Origin: Bacteroidota bacterium
GTDB lineage: Bacteria; Bacteroidota; Bacteroidia; JACCXN01
Reading direction: 5' to 3'
Assembly (NCBI GenBank): GCA_013696965.1
Contig: JACCXN010000014.1
Coordinates: 1-53,969 of the forward strand
DNA length: 53,969 nucleotides
Shown here in pieces: positions 25,449 to 34,796 of this stretch. Both the position numbers and the translations under genes were made by a program. Position 1 is the stretch's first letter, and each line of letters begins with the position of its first letter. The notes under the pieces were generated by a model. That model did no database searches. It was given only the letters and a program-made list of their open reading frames with translations, and was not told the DNA's origin.

Positions 25449-27149
25449 TTATTTTTTTTCAACTTTAGTTTCCATGGCCTTTGTGCCATCCAAAATAGAA
25501 ACATAAGTTTTGTTTTTCAATACCTCGAGGGCCTTTTGAATTTCAATGTCATATTTTATTGAAGCTTCAATTCTTCCTTTTTGATAATAATACCTTGAAA
25601 CAATTTCGTTTTCAAGCAATTCCTTTATTTCATCTTTAAAAGTATAAAGGTCTTCTTTTTTATTTTTATTCACTTTGTTTTTCAGATTTTCATATTCAGT
25701 AGCGAAAGCATCAAAATATTTTTCTTTTTCGGCCGTGATTTTTAACTGCTCAACAATTTTTTCAGTTTGAGTTGAATATTCATAAGTTTTGTCATCAAGA
25801 AATTTAACAAAAGTATCATATTCCTCATCCGAGAGCTTAAATTTTGAAGCAGAGGGGATTGTTTGATTCTTATTTCTATAGATTGTTGCATAATCAAAAA
25901 CAAGGGATTCACTCATTATGCTGGCCGTTACATTGGCATATTTTTTTTCCTCAGTTTCAATATCCGGAGCAATACCTTTTGCATCATAAACAATCCTGCC
26001 ATTTTTAGTTTTAAATGGTTTAATTAATGAATCTGCAATGTTGGTAACTGTGCCATCCTCATTACGGTGGGCATAATCTAGTTTTTGGATTCCCCTTCCG
26101 CTGGGGATATAGTATTTGGCAACGGTAATCTTCATTTGGGCATTGTAACTCAAAGGCCTTGTTTGTTGAACAAGTCCTTTGCCATAAGTGCGCTGTCCGA
26201 TTATTACTGCCCTGTCTAGGTCTTGAAGAGCGCCAGAAACAATTTCAGAAGCTGATGCTGAATTACGATCAGTAAGCACAGTAACTGGCATTTCAAGATC
26301 AAGGGGAGCATTTAAGCCTTTATGTATTTTGTCCCAGTCTTTTACTTTTCCTTTAGTACTAACTACTTCCTGACCTTTTTCGGCAAAAACATTTACAATA
26401 TTAACCGATTCCCTGAGTAATCCCCCACCATTTCCTCTTAAATCAAAAACAAGGTTTTTCATATTGTGTTTTTCCTTAAGTTCGGTAAAGGCTTCCTTGA
26501 ATTCTTTGCTTGCAGTCTCAGTAAAGCCGCTAAGTTTAATATATCCGGTTTTCTCGTCAATCATTCCGTAATATGGAACATTGTCAATTTTTATTTCCTG
26601 CCGTATAATGGTTTTTTCAAGTAGCTCCGCTTCAGAAGATCTTTTAACAACTATTTTAACACTTGTGTTAGGCTGTCCTTTTAGGATTTTGCTAATATCA
26701 CTGGTCGATTTTCCTTTTGCAGATTTGCCATTTACTTCCAAAATAATATCTCCGGCCATTAAGCCTGCTTTTTGTGCAGGGAAGCCCTCGTAAGGTTCAG
26801 CAACTACTACATAATCGCCCTTTTGCCTGATAAGTGCACCTACGCCACCATATTCACCCGTAGTCATAAAACGATAGTCTTCAATGTCCGACTCAGGAAT
26901 GTAATTTGTATAAGGATCAAGGGACTCAAGCATTGCATCAATGCCTTTTTTCATCAGTTCTCCAGGATTTGTATCATCCACATAATAAATATTAAGCTCC
27001 CTGAACATTGTAGCGAAAATATCAAGGTTCTTTGAAACCTCAAATTGATTGTCAACAAAGCTGATTGTAAAGAAGGATGTAACAGAAATAGCCGCAATAA
27101 CTATAAAAACTTTTTGCTTGCGAAGTATTTGTTTGAATTTATCTTTCAT
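25449..27149 (-). CDS. C-terminal processing protease (S41 family)
   Basis: 566 residues. One N-terminal membrane anchor or signal segment (about 13-31). PDZ domain at about 88-170 (GGVGALIRQKGDYVVV...AGDIILEVNG). The S41 catalytic domain has LRGNGGGLL, the nucleophile Ser in DRNSASASEI (about 300) and the general-base Lys in RTYGKGLVQ (about 327). The C-terminal 170 residues are helical. A periplasmic tail-specific protease of the CtpA/Prc type, likely acting on envelope proteins. Lies just downstream of yidD. Confidence 0.95.
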   Translation of the reverse strand: MKDKFKQILRKQKVFIVIAAISVTSFFTISFVDNQFEVSKNLDIFATMFRELNIYYVDDTNPGELMKKGIDAMLESLDPYTNYIPESDIEDYRFMTTGEYGGVGALIRQKGDYVVVAEPYEGFPAQKAGLMAGDIILEVNGKSAKGKSTSDISKILKGQPNTSVKIVVKRSSEAELLEKTIIRQEIKIDNVPYYGMIDEKTGYIKLSGFTETASKEFKEAFTELKEKHNMKNLVFDLRGNGGGLLRESVNIVNVFAEKGQEVVSTKGKVKDWDKIHKGLNAPLDLEMPVTVLTDRNSASASEIVSGALQDLDRAVIIGQRTYGKGLVQQTRPLSYNAQMKITVAKYYIPSGRGIQKLDYAHRNEDGTVTNIADSLIKPFKTKNGRIVYDAKGIAPDIETEEKKYANVTASIMSESLVFDYATIYRNKNQTIPSASKFKLSDEEYDTFVKFLDDKTYEYSTQTEKIVEQLKITAEKEKYFDAFATEYENLKNKVNKNKKEDLYTFKDEIKELLENEIVSRYYYQKGRIEASIKYDIEIQKALEVLKNKTYVSILDGTKAMETKVEKK

Positions 27150-27169
27150 AATAGGAATTTTATATTGTT

Positions 27170-27397
27170 TTAGGGAATTGGGTCATACCCACTGCCACCC
27201 CAAGGGTTACAGGAAATCAGTCTTTTAATTGTTAAATATATGCCTTTAAATGTTCCGTGTTTTTTTAAAGCCTGAATACTATATTCCGAACAAGTGGGTG
27301 TATACCGACAAGAAGGTGTAGTATAAGGCGAAATAAATATCCTGTACCCTTTAATCAACAAGATAAAAAAACTACTGATTATTTTTTGCATATTCAA
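27170..27397 (-). CDS. yidD: Membrane protein insertion efficiency factor YidD
   Basis: 75 residues, normal length. [15 protein letters not shown] and [12 protein letters not shown] are the family signature, with the conserved cysteines and an N-terminal amphipathic segment. It aids YidC-dependent insertion of inner-membrane proteins. Its start overlaps the end of rnpA by 26 bases, the standard coupling. The usual partner rpmH is not upstream here, and yidC is not in the window. Confidence 0.95.
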   Translation of the reverse strand: MNMQKIISSFFILLIKGYRIFISPYTTPSCRYTPTCSEYSIQALKKHGTFKGIYLTIKRLISCNPWGGSGYDPIP

Positions 27398-27764
27398 CCA
27401 TTAAACGTTCTAGCAATTGAATTATTTTTGTTTCTGTATCAATATATGAAATTTCTTCTTTCCCTGAAAATAGAATAACAGCCGAACAGCTTAGTTTTTG
27501 ATTAATTATGGCTTCTTGAAAACGGTATTTGTTTTTCCTGTATCCCTCTCGGATTCTTCTCTTAATCTTATTTCTTAATACAGCTTTTTTGATATTTCTT
27601 TTGGGTACTGCAATTAGGATCTGAACTGGAAATGTATCGTTGTCGTCTTTTTTTTCCCACAACATTTTTAAGGGATAAGCTTTTATAACATTTCCTTTTT
27701 CAAATAATTCCTTTATTTGATTTCTATTGCATAAACGTTCCTCTTTTTTAAATGTTTGCGGCAT
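27372..27764 (-). CDS. rnpA: Ribonuclease P protein component
   Basis: 130 residues. The family's basic signature is present as [15 protein letters not shown] (about 63-77), with the preceding [16 protein letters not shown] strand. Binds the RNase P RNA and helps mature tRNA 5' ends. The first gene of a small minus-strand group with yidD and probably the S41 protease. Confidence 0.95.
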   Translation of the reverse strand: MPQTFKKEERLCNRNQIKELFEKGNVIKAYPLKMLWEKKDDNDTFPVQILIAVPKRNIKKAVLRNKIKRRIREGYRKNKYRFQEAIINQKLSCSAVILFSGKEEISYIDTETKIIQLLERLMVEYAKNNQ

Positions 27765-27892
27765 TTTATTTTTTAATGTCCTGATAAAGAAGGTCTTTTA
27801 CAGTCGTTTTTTATTTAATGAACAAAAAATCAGGGATTCTATTCAAAAGTATGAAAAGGACAGAAAATAAATGTTCTTAAATTAGAAAAGAA

Positions 27893-28636
27893 CTATTTGT
27901 TAGCTTTAACTATATATTGTTCAAGAGCCATAGTCATTGAAGGTGTAGATGGGGTAGGGGCTGGAATATCCACTTTTAATCCTGCTGCAACTGCTGCTTT
28001 AAGGGTAGTTGATCCAAAGGCAGCTATCCTTGTTTTCTTTTGTTTAAAGTCAGGAAAGTTTTTGTATAAGGATTCAATATCTGCCGGACTGAAAAAAACC
28101 AGAATATCATAATTTACATCTGAAAGATCTTTTAAATCACTACAAACGGTGTTGTAAAAAATAGCTTTTGTAAATTTGATGTTGCTTTTCTTTAACACTT
28201 CAGTTATTCCCTGTTTATGGATATCGGCAACAGGTAAAAGAAATGTGTCTTCGGAATGTTTTTTTATTACTTCCATTAAATCACTAAATGTTTGTTTGCC
28301 GAAGAATATTTTCCTTTTTCTATAAAGTACATATTTTTGAAGGTAATATGCAGTAGATTCGCTAATGCAAAAATACTTTAAAGAATCAGGAACAGTAACA
28401 CGCATTTCGGCACACATTCTAAAAAAATGATCAACAGCACTCCTGCTAGTTAGAATTACAGCTGTATGCTCAGCAATATTGATTTTTGCCTTCCTGAATT
28501 CTGATGCAGGAACACCTTTTATATGTATAAATGGCCTGAAATCGATTTTAATATTAAATTTATTGGCAAGATCAAAATAAGGTGACTTTTCAGTTTCAGG
28601 CTTTGGTTGAGTAACCAGTATACTTTTAACTTTCAT
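27893..28636 (-). CDS. hemD: Uroporphyrinogen-III synthase family protein
   Basis: 247 residues. Two Rossmann-like lobes: the N-terminal lobe with VKSILVTQPKPE at the start, then LTSRSAVDHFF (about 60-70) and a second lobe with ILVFFSPADIESL and RIAAFGSTTLKAAVAAGL, the latter matching the conserved end motif of HemD. Makes uroporphyrinogen III for heme. The sequence is typically poorly conserved, so the call rests on motif order. The DUF4271 gene directly upstream is the usual neighbour in Bacteroidota. Confidence 0.88.
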   Translation of the reverse strand: MKVKSILVTQPKPETEKSPYFDLANKFNIKIDFRPFIHIKGVPASEFRKAKINIAEHTAVILTSRSAVDHFFRMCAEMRVTVPDSLKYFCISESTAYYLQKYVLYRKRKIFFGKQTFSDLMEVIKKHSEDTFLLPVADIHKQGITEVLKKSNIKFTKAIFYNTVCSDLKDLSDVNYDILVFFSPADIESLYKNFPDFKQKKTRIAAFGSTTLKAAVAAGLKVDIPAPTPSTPSMTMALEQYIVKANK

Positions 28637-28739
28637 CTGAATATTAATTTATTTTAAACACATTAGATTGCTTTTTGAAAACATAGATTCAGAAAGAAAT
28701 TTTAGTGAATTTTCAATGAATTCTTTTAATTTGACCCTG

Positions 28740-29885
28740 CTAAATTAACTCCAATCTAAAACTTAAAAATTTGAACATAAGGATTATTGGTATAATTTCA
28801 AGGGCGCAAAGATACAAAAATATATAGTAAGAAGAGGTACCTTGTTCCGAATTCCCCAAAATATATAAGCGCTGAAGCAAAAAACAGAAAGTTAGTCCAA
28901 TTATGACTGTTCCGGTTATAAATAAAAATTGAACAGGAATAAGGTTTGCATATTGGATTCCTATAACAATTGGTAAAAGAATAATATTGAGAATATTAAA
29001 AAACAAAATCATGTTAAAAATATAACCAGAAGTTATTTTGTTTGAATTGAATATAAAACCTGAGATTTTTACAATAAATATTTTTAATAAAAAACTACCT
29101 AATACAAGGGCAAGTATTTTTAAATATAAATAGTCAGAAAAAAAAGAAAAAGAAATTTTAATATTTAAGCCATAATGTTCAATTATCTGGTATAAAAAAG
29201 TAGTGGTTATAAGTAAGCTTGCAACAAGCATAATTGAATATATTTGCTCACTTACTGCTTTTTCCTTTTGAAGCATTTGAATATTAAACCGAAGATTAAA
29301 AAAAGAAATAAAGTACTTCTTGAATTGCTTATAATACACCACTTTTACCAAAGCGAATAATCCAAGAATAATCAGAAATGCGCCAATCATTCCATCCTGG
29401 TTTTTTTTGATAAAAATTGGTTCTTGGCTTTTTGCCTGCAAAGCATGACCAGTAAAAAGAGATGTAGAACGCTGAATTGTAGTTTCCCTAACCTCTGTCT
29501 TGTAAATCTGGCTCCAGTCGCTTTTAATGCTATCATAAAAATGAAGGGAGGTAAAATTTGATCCTTCTATTTTCACCGGAACAGAATCGGTGACATTTAC
29601 TGCCTCGTTGTTTTCTTCCTTTATTTGATTTTCTATTGTTTTAGCACTGATTGTTTTTATCGGGGTTTGTTCCTGTGCTTTTGGTTTTGCTTTTGGCTTT
29701 TCATTTTCTACAGTTATTTTCTTTATTACTGAAGGTTTAATGACTTGATTTTTATCTTTTTCTTTTTCAGCCGGCTCTGTGCCAAAATCATAAAATTCTT
29801 CAACCCTTCCAACTGGAATGTCAGGAACAAACAAAGTAGACTTAAGCGTATCTTGTGAATAAATAGTAGGCAAAAAGAAAGGCAA
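28740..29885 (-). CDS. DUF4271 membrane protein
   Basis: About 381 residues from a TTG at 29885; no ATG is in frame nearby, and the frame stays open further upstream, so the start is uncertain. Residues 20-130 are polar, Lys/Glu/Pro-rich and probably disordered. The C-terminal 220 residues hold six to seven membrane helices, with the patterns KYFISFFNLRFNIQML and FLQRLYILGNSEQG of DUF4271. Function unknown. It precedes hemD on the same strand, a conserved pairing in this phylum. Confidence 0.8.
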   Translation of the reverse strand: MPFFLPTIYSQDTLKSTLFVPDIPVGRVEEFYDFGTEPAEKEKDKNQVIKPSVIKKITVENEKPKAKPKAQEQTPIKTISAKTIENQIKEENNEAVNVTDSVPVKIEGSNFTSLHFYDSIKSDWSQIYKTEVRETTIQRSTSLFTGHALQAKSQEPIFIKKNQDGMIGAFLIILGLFALVKVVYYKQFKKYFISFFNLRFNIQMLQKEKAVSEQIYSIMLVASLLITTTFLYQIIEHYGLNIKISFSFFSDYLYLKILALVLGSFLLKIFIVKISGFIFNSNKITSGYIFNMILFFNILNIILLPIVIGIQYANLIPVQFLFITGTVIIGLTFCFLLQRLYILGNSEQGTSSYYIFLYLCALEIIPIILMFKFLSFRLELI

Positions 29886-29951
29886 AGTTCGTGGATGAGT
29901 TAAATAAGTTACAAAAATACGCAGTTCAATTCGAAAAATTGTACAAGGAGC

Positions 29952-30857
29952 TTAAATATTGAACACTCTTGAAATATTAAACCCGAATTTATAGCCACCA
30001 TTTCTCCAGCTGTCACGCGTATTTGGAATAAAATCATTTTCAATTATGCCAGCTGAATTGGAAAGATTCAAATGGAAAACATGTCCACCAGTTTCAATTT
30101 CAATGCCTATAGAAAGTGGATTGTAGTAAGCCCTGTTTGGATTATTTATCCGGTAATCAGAAAAATTATAGAAATAATCGGCAACAAGGATAGTGCGATG
30201 AGTTAATTTTATTCTTCCTGCTACACCAATTGAATAAATATCATTTGTTTCAAAAGCATTGTTAGCAGGATTAACAAAATTATCAACTAGATTACGATGT
30301 GAATATGTTGGCAATAAAGCAAGGGAAAGTCGATCAGTGAATTTTCTGGCAACAATAATCTGGTGAACATAGGATAATCGGTGTTCGAATTTTTTGTATC
30401 GTTCATCCAGGTCCCTTTCAGGTGTAAATGCCATAATGGAAAAAAGAGTAACGGAAACAGGCATTGATTTAGTGGATTGCTCAAGTAATTTGTATTTGAT
30501 TGAACCATCCAGGTGTTCCATAGTTTTACTCCTGCCAATACCAATTTGTAACTTATCGCAAATGCCGTAATCAAAAGAAAAACGAATGTTTGAAGCATTG
30601 TCAAACCCCCAAAGAGTATGTCCACCGCCACTTTGAGAGCCAATGTTTCCAAACCTATGCGTTATACGAAAATCCAGAACACGTTTTTTTACAGTTTCGT
30701 TTGTTTGCGCGTTAATAACCTTGAGTGCCTTAAATGTTGCGAATACTTTTTCATTGCTTGCTTCATTTTCACCCATTAGTTCAAGAAGGTCTTCCTGGGA
30801 AGAAACGCTCAGCGTTGCAAATAGTGTGAAAAACAGGATTAGAGAAAAATATTTCAT
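29952..30857 (-). CDS. DUF5777 outer-membrane barrel protein
   Basis: 301 residues with signal peptide 1-20 (ends SVSSQE). The body is made of alternating amphipathic strands, with DFRITHRFGNIG and HTLWGFDNASNIRFSFDYG matching the DUF5777 family, and it ends with an aromatic strand (FGFNISRVFNI) as barrels do. It closes a minus-strand run with YceI, a cytochrome-like protein and two cupredoxins; DUF5777 proteins are usually found with these, so a role in envelope redox or electron transfer is inferred. Confidence 0.85.
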   Translation of the reverse strand: MKYFSLILFFTLFATLSVSSQEDLLELMGENEASNEKVFATFKALKVINAQTNETVKKRVLDFRITHRFGNIGSQSGGGHTLWGFDNASNIRFSFDYGICDKLQIGIGRSKTMEHLDGSIKYKLLEQSTKSMPVSVTLFSIMAFTPERDLDERYKKFEHRLSYVHQIIVARKFTDRLSLALLPTYSHRNLVDNFVNPANNAFETNDIYSIGVAGRIKLTHRTILVADYFYNFSDYRINNPNRAYYNPLSIGIEIETGGHVFHLNLSNSAGIIENDFIPNTRDSWRNGGYKFGFNISRVFNI

Positions 30858-30933
30858 TTGTATGTATTTAGATAATCTTAATTATGAAAAAAAGGAAAAT
30901 GGATAGGTGGAATATTAGGATTTATTTGCTATT

Positions 30934-31473
30934 CTATTTTGGTTCATAATTAAAAACAGCTGTAACTTCAACGGATTCAGCAATGTTTTTAACAACGGCT
31001 TTTGGGATCTTTATTTTATGATCTTTTAAATCAATCCCAAATTTGGTGTTCAGTGTAAGTGCATTGTTTTTTATATCCAGGGTTCCCTCTAATGTTCTTT
31101 TTTGTTTTACTCCGTGTACTTCAAGCTCTCCAATTGCGGTAACTTTATAGGATCCGTTTTTTGAATAATCAATTGCTTCAATAATGCTACCTTTGAAAAT
31201 TGCAGTTTTATATTTGTCGCTTTCCATGTAGTTTTCATTGAAATGCTCTTCCATAAGTGCCTTTTCAAATTTAAATGCTCGTATTCCAAACACAACTACA
31301 ATTTCATTTGTTTTGGAATTTATAATTGATTTTCCCTCTTTATTTAAGGCATAAATATCTTCAAGTGGCGCTTTTGAAAAAAAAGAAACTTCTCCTGAAA
31401 CAGAGTTAAAAAGATGCTGTGCCTGAATAATGTATGGCAAAATCAAGAATAGAAGGAGTAGGATTCTTTTCAT
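30934..31473 (-). CDS. YceI-family periplasmic protein
   Basis: 179 residues, signal peptide ending IIQA. YceI lipocalin-like fold: SGEVSFFSKAPLEDI near the start, FKFEKALMEEHFNENYMESDKYKTA in the middle (the typical histidine-containing strand), and VTAIGELEVHGVKQ near 120. Family members bind polyisoprenoid or amide lipids in the periplasm. Same strand and close spacing with DUF5777 and the cytochrome-like gene suggest co-transcription. Confidence 0.9.
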   Translation of the reverse strand: MKRILLLLFLILPYIIQAQHLFNSVSGEVSFFSKAPLEDIYALNKEGKSIINSKTNEIVVVFGIRAFKFEKALMEEHFNENYMESDKYKTAIFKGSIIEAIDYSKNGSYKVTAIGELEVHGVKQKRTLEGTLDIKNNALTLNTKFGIDLKDHKIKIPKAVVKNIAESVEVTAVFNYEPK

Positions 31474-31508
31474 AATAGAATTAGATAGATTTTTTTAGTG
31501 CATTTAAA

Positions 31509-31859
31509 TTAATTTTCCTTACTTCCACTAGTAATCCAACATTCGAACTTTGCTATATCTTCGGCGGACAAAGGGCTTCCTGAAGGCATGTCCTTTTTTG
31601 TCACCACCCGTTCCCTCAAAGATCCATTATCAACTTTTGTTTTTACTCCCAGGTAAGTTGTGTAATCTCCATTTGGGGAGCCACTGTTATGACAGCCATT
31701 AATCGAGCAACGACTGTTAATAATAGGTTTGATGTCTGAATTATAAGAATAATTTTCTAAAGTACAATCAAACTTAGTATCTTCTGTCTTTTTCTTTGAG
31801 CAGGATTCCGTAAAAAAAAGTACAAGGGATAAAAAAAATATAAAATGAATACATTTCAT
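31509..31859 (-). CDS. Small cytochrome-c-like lipoprotein
   Basis: About 116 residues from ATG 31859; an upstream TTG start (31901) would put 14 residues before the signal sequence. Lipobox FTESC. A single heme-type motif RCSINGCH with four residues between the cysteines (CX4CH rather than CXXCH), then KKDMPSGSPLSAEDIAKFECWI, where the Met could be the sixth heme ligand. This pattern is recurrent in Bacteroidota cytochrome-like proteins. Heme binding is inference. Confidence 0.75.
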   Translation of the reverse strand: MKCIHFIFFLSLVLFFTESCSKKKTEDTKFDCTLENYSYNSDIKPIINSRCSINGCHNSGSPNGDYTTYLGVKTKVDNGSLRERVVTKKDMPSGSPLSAEDIAKFECWITSGSKEN

Positions 31860-31894
31860 AAAGAATAATTTGCTTTTGGATTTAAAAAAGAAAA

Positions 31895-32311
31895 TCAACA
31901 ATCTTTTTTAGAAACAGTTATTACCCCGCTCATACTAGGAGCATGAGGAGTACAAACATAATTATAAACGCCTTCAACCTGAAGAATGTATGTGAATGAT
32001 TTATTGTTTTCACTTATATTGGCATCCCAAACAACTGCACCTGTTGGAATATCGGGTTTAGAAGTTGTGGTATGTCCTCCGGATTCCCAAATCCACTCAA
32101 TAGTATCACCAACAGTTGCGGATACATTTGCTGGCAAAAATTTATAATCCGAAACACCTATTGTTATTTTTTTTGAAACAACTTCACATACATGAACATG
32201 AACTACAGGAATTTCAAACCTGTCATAAGTGCATGAAGAAAAAACCATTGCAAAAATACAAACAACAATTAAAGGAATCAGAAAAGCTCTTTTGATGTTT
32301 TTCAAATCCAT
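31895..32311 (-). CDS. Cupredoxin lipoprotein
   Basis: 138 residues. Lipobox VFSSC (about 22-26). Plastocyanin/azurin fold with a full type 1 copper site: His in GGHTTTS (about 79) and Cys, His, Met in YVCTPHAPSMSG (about 117-126). An electron carrier at the membrane. A Cys/His-rich stretch VHVHVCEVV just after the anchor might bind a second metal. Its stop lies two bases from the following gene's region; the next gene upstream is a second cupredoxin. Confidence 0.9.
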   Translation of the reverse strand: MDLKNIKRAFLIPLIVVCIFAMVFSSCTYDRFEIPVVHVHVCEVVSKKITIGVSDYKFLPANVSATVGDTIEWIWESGGHTTTSKPDIPTGAVVWDANISENNKSFTYILQVEGVYNYVCTPHAPSMSGVITVSKKDC

Positions 32312-32313
32312 AG

Positions 32314-32946
32314 TTAATTTTTTACAATACGAATTGTGTTTTTATTCTGATTTTGATTAGTAAGTGTAACAAAATAAATTCCATTAGGAATTGAACCTAT
32401 TTCAGGAAAATTACTTTCGTCAATTATGGTGATTTTGTTGTTTAAATTAACTGAGATGATTTTTTTTCCCAATATATCTGTAATAATGGCCTCATTGTAA
32501 TCACTTCCTTTTTTGTCTATGTGAATAGAATTAATAAAAGGGTTAGGATAAATGGAAACATCTTTAGCTGTTTTAGCTGTAGATGCTACCCCTAATGGTT
32601 CACTTGCAGTAAATGATCCCGCCATACTAGCAATATGAAAGGAACACTGATAATTATAGGTTCCCACATGGGTAACTTTATAATCAAAGCTGGTGTTGGT
32701 TGAATTCATTGGATTATCCCAGGAGCTTGCTCCAGTTGGCACGGAAGTGGAAGTTGTAGTATGAGACCCACCTGACCAGGTCCATCTTACGGTATCCCCA
32801 ACAAAAACACTAGGTAATGAAGAGGGCGAAAACGAAAAATCGGCTACATTAACCTGATGAATTGTTGCTTTTGCTGAAAAAACCAGAATTAAGCAAAGCA
32901 TAGGTAAAGTAATAGCTTGAAGAAGAATTTGTATGTTTTTTTTCAT
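32314..32946 (-). CDS. Cupredoxin with T9SS sorting domain
   Basis: 210 residues. Signal peptide 1-27. Cupredoxin domain 30-115 with copper ligands in GGSHTTTS and YQCSFHIASMAG. Residues 130-210 are a T9SS type A sorting domain (SIYPNPFINSIHI, then TLTNQNQNKNTIRIVKN). Thus this copper protein is sent to the cell surface, while its neighbour at 31895-32311 keeps a lipid anchor. First gene of the minus-strand redox run. Confidence 0.9.
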   Translation of the reverse strand: MKKNIQILLQAITLPMLCLILVFSAKATIHQVNVADFSFSPSSLPSVFVGDTVRWTWSGGSHTTTSTSVPTGASSWDNPMNSTNTSFDYKVTHVGTYNYQCSFHIASMAGSFTASEPLGVASTAKTAKDVSIYPNPFINSIHIDKKGSDYNEAIITDILGKKIISVNLNNKITIIDESNFPEIGSIPNGIYFVTLTNQNQNKNTIRIVKN

Positions 32947-33051
32947 AATTTATTTATTGGTTTTTTATAAAATTCAAACTTTATTCATTAACCTCTAATA
33001 AACAAGGTTTTAACAAATGTAATAAATAATCCTGTTTATATAAAAAAAGAT

Positions 33052-33059
33052 TAATTTTG
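33052..33059 (+). promoter_or_regulatory. Bacteroidota -7 box before acyl-CoA dehydrogenase
   Basis: TAATTTTG fits TAnnTTTG and lies 20 bases before the ATG at 33079. No clear -33 element is seen. Confidence 0.5.
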
Positions 33060-33078
33060 TCATCGTAAATTTTAAGAT

Positions 33079-34257
33079 ATGGCCACAGATAGATTTCAAG
33101 CTCCTGATTATTTCCAAATGGATGAGCTGCTTACAGATGAACATAAATTAGTACGTGATACAGTGCGTGCATGGGTTAAAAAAGAGGTATCTCCAATTAT
33201 AGAGGAAGCTTGCCAGAAAGCTGAATTCCCAAGGCAATTAATCAAAGGGCTGGCTGAGGTAGGTGCTTTTGGCCCTTATATTCCCCAAGAATATGGTGGA
33301 GCTGGTTTGGATCAAATATCCTATGGATTAATTATGCAGGAACTCGAAAGAGGAGATTCTGGAATCAGATCAACAGCCTCTGTTCAAAGTTCACTGGTAA
33401 TGTATCCCATTTATACTTTTGGAACAGAAGAACAAAAAAGAAAATTTCTTCCAAAACTTGCAGCAGGTGAAATGTTGGGTTGTTTTGGATTAACAGAGCC
33501 TGATCATGGTTCAAATCCTTCAGGAATGATCTCAAATATTAAAGACAAAGGGGATTATTATTTATTGAACGGGGCTAAAATGTGGATTTCAAACGCCCCT
33601 TATGCAGATATTGCAGTAGTTTGGGCTAAAGATGAGCAAGGTGCAATAAGGGGAATGATTGTGGAAAGAGGAATGAATGGATTCACAACACCGGAAACTC
33701 ATGGAAAATGGTCTTTAAGAGCGAGTGCTACAGGAGAACTTGTTTTTGACAATGTTAAAATTCCAAAAGAAAATATTTTTCCTGATGTTAAGGGATTGAA
33801 AGGTCCTTTGAGTTGTCTTAACTCTGCCCGCTATGGTATTGCCTGGGGTGGAATAGGTGCAGCAATGGATTGTTATGATTCTGCATTAAGGTATTCAAAG
33901 GAAAGAATCCAATTCGGTAAACCCATTGGAGGTTTTCAGCTTACTCAAAAAAAACTGGCTGAAATGATTACAGAAATCACAAAGGCTCAATTGCTAACCT
34001 GGAGACTGGGTGTACTCAAAAATGAACACCGTGCCACACCTGCTCAAATTTCAATGGCAAAACGCAACAATGTTAATATGGCATTAGAAATTGCGCGTCA
34101 AGCAAGGCAAATACATGGTGGTATGGGCATAACCGGAGAATTTCCAATAATGCGTCATATGATGAACCTGGAATCGGTAATTACCTATGAGGGTACTCAT
34201 GATATTCATTTACTCATTACAGGAATGGATGTTACCGGAATCAGCGCTTTTGAATAA
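33079..34257 (+). CDS. Acyl-CoA dehydrogenase, glutaryl-CoA type
   Basis: 392 residues, FAD-dependent. FGLTEPDHGSNPSGM (about 139-153) and MWISNAPYADIAVVWA are the flavin and substrate-site strands; the catalytic base is the Glu in ITYEGTHDIH (about 375). The DHGSNPSGM loop and the Thr/Glu pattern resemble glutaryl-CoA dehydrogenase (lysine/tryptophan breakdown) more than straight-chain enzymes. Length fits. No other pathway gene lies beside it; the RidA-like gene at 14859 is too far to argue for a shared pathway. Confidence 0.88.
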   Translation: MATDRFQAPDYFQMDELLTDEHKLVRDTVRAWVKKEVSPIIEEACQKAEFPRQLIKGLAEVGAFGPYIPQEYGGAGLDQISYGLIMQELERGDSGIRSTASVQSSLVMYPIYTFGTEEQKRKFLPKLAAGEMLGCFGLTEPDHGSNPSGMISNIKDKGDYYLLNGAKMWISNAPYADIAVVWAKDEQGAIRGMIVERGMNGFTTPETHGKWSLRASATGELVFDNVKIPKENIFPDVKGLKGPLSCLNSARYGIAWGGIGAAMDCYDSALRYSKERIQFGKPIGGFQLTQKKLAEMITEITKAQLLTWRLGVLKNEHRATPAQISMAKRNNVNMALEIARQARQIHGGMGITGEFPIMRHMMNLESVITYEGTHDIHLLITGMDVTGISAFE

Positions 34258-34286
34258 ACAAGAGTTTAAATAAATCAATAATAATA

Positions 34287-34790
34287 TTATTTATTGATTA
34301 TGGATAATACAACAAGTGCTATTGCCAGAACTAAAAAGATGTGCATAATAGCCCCTATGCCAATTAGGAAAAAACCAACAATCCAGATTAAAAATGAATT
34401 AACGGCAAAAGTTGAAGTAAGTCTGTCAAATTTTGGCCCTTGATAAGGTTTGGGTATTTTAACTTTTCTTTTAACCACCAAATTTAGTTGTTCGCTTTTT
34501 CTGACTTCAACTTTTGATTGCTTTGGAAAAGGCTTTTTAAAATTCTTTTTATCATTCTTTACAAGAACAATATGTTCTTTTGGCACAAGTAAAGAATCAG
34601 GTAATATCACCAGCTCTTCTAATGGAGGTTCAGGGCGTACAATACGGTTTGTGAATTCATCTTTTAAACTAATATCAGAGTATTGGTAACTCTTTAGACC
34701 AGTATATCTGGCTGAACTACAGCTATTGATCAAGGATAAAAACAGTATTGAAATACAAAAAGAGAAAAACAAGTAGTGCTTTTTTTTCAT
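34287..34790 (-). CDS. Lipoprotein with two-helix membrane tail, second copy
   Basis: About 167 residues from ATG 34790 (TTG 34796 also possible). Lipobox LINSC (about 20-24), a Pro/Lys/Glu-rich linker, then two membrane helices at the end (about 130-167: LIWIVGFFLIGIGAIMHIFLVL). Same layout as 5666-6223, though the linkers are not alike, so the two are distant paralogues. It borders the YtxH/CsbD cluster. Function unknown. Confidence 0.75.
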   Translation of the reverse strand: MKKKHYLFFSFCISILFLSLINSCSSARYTGLKSYQYSDISLKDEFTNRIVRPEPPLEELVILPDSLLVPKEHIVLVKNDKKNFKKPFPKQSKVEVRKSEQLNLVVKRKVKIPKPYQGPKFDRLTSTFAVNSFLIWIVGFFLIGIGAIMHIFLVLAIALVVLSIINK

Positions 34791-34796
34791 TTTCAA

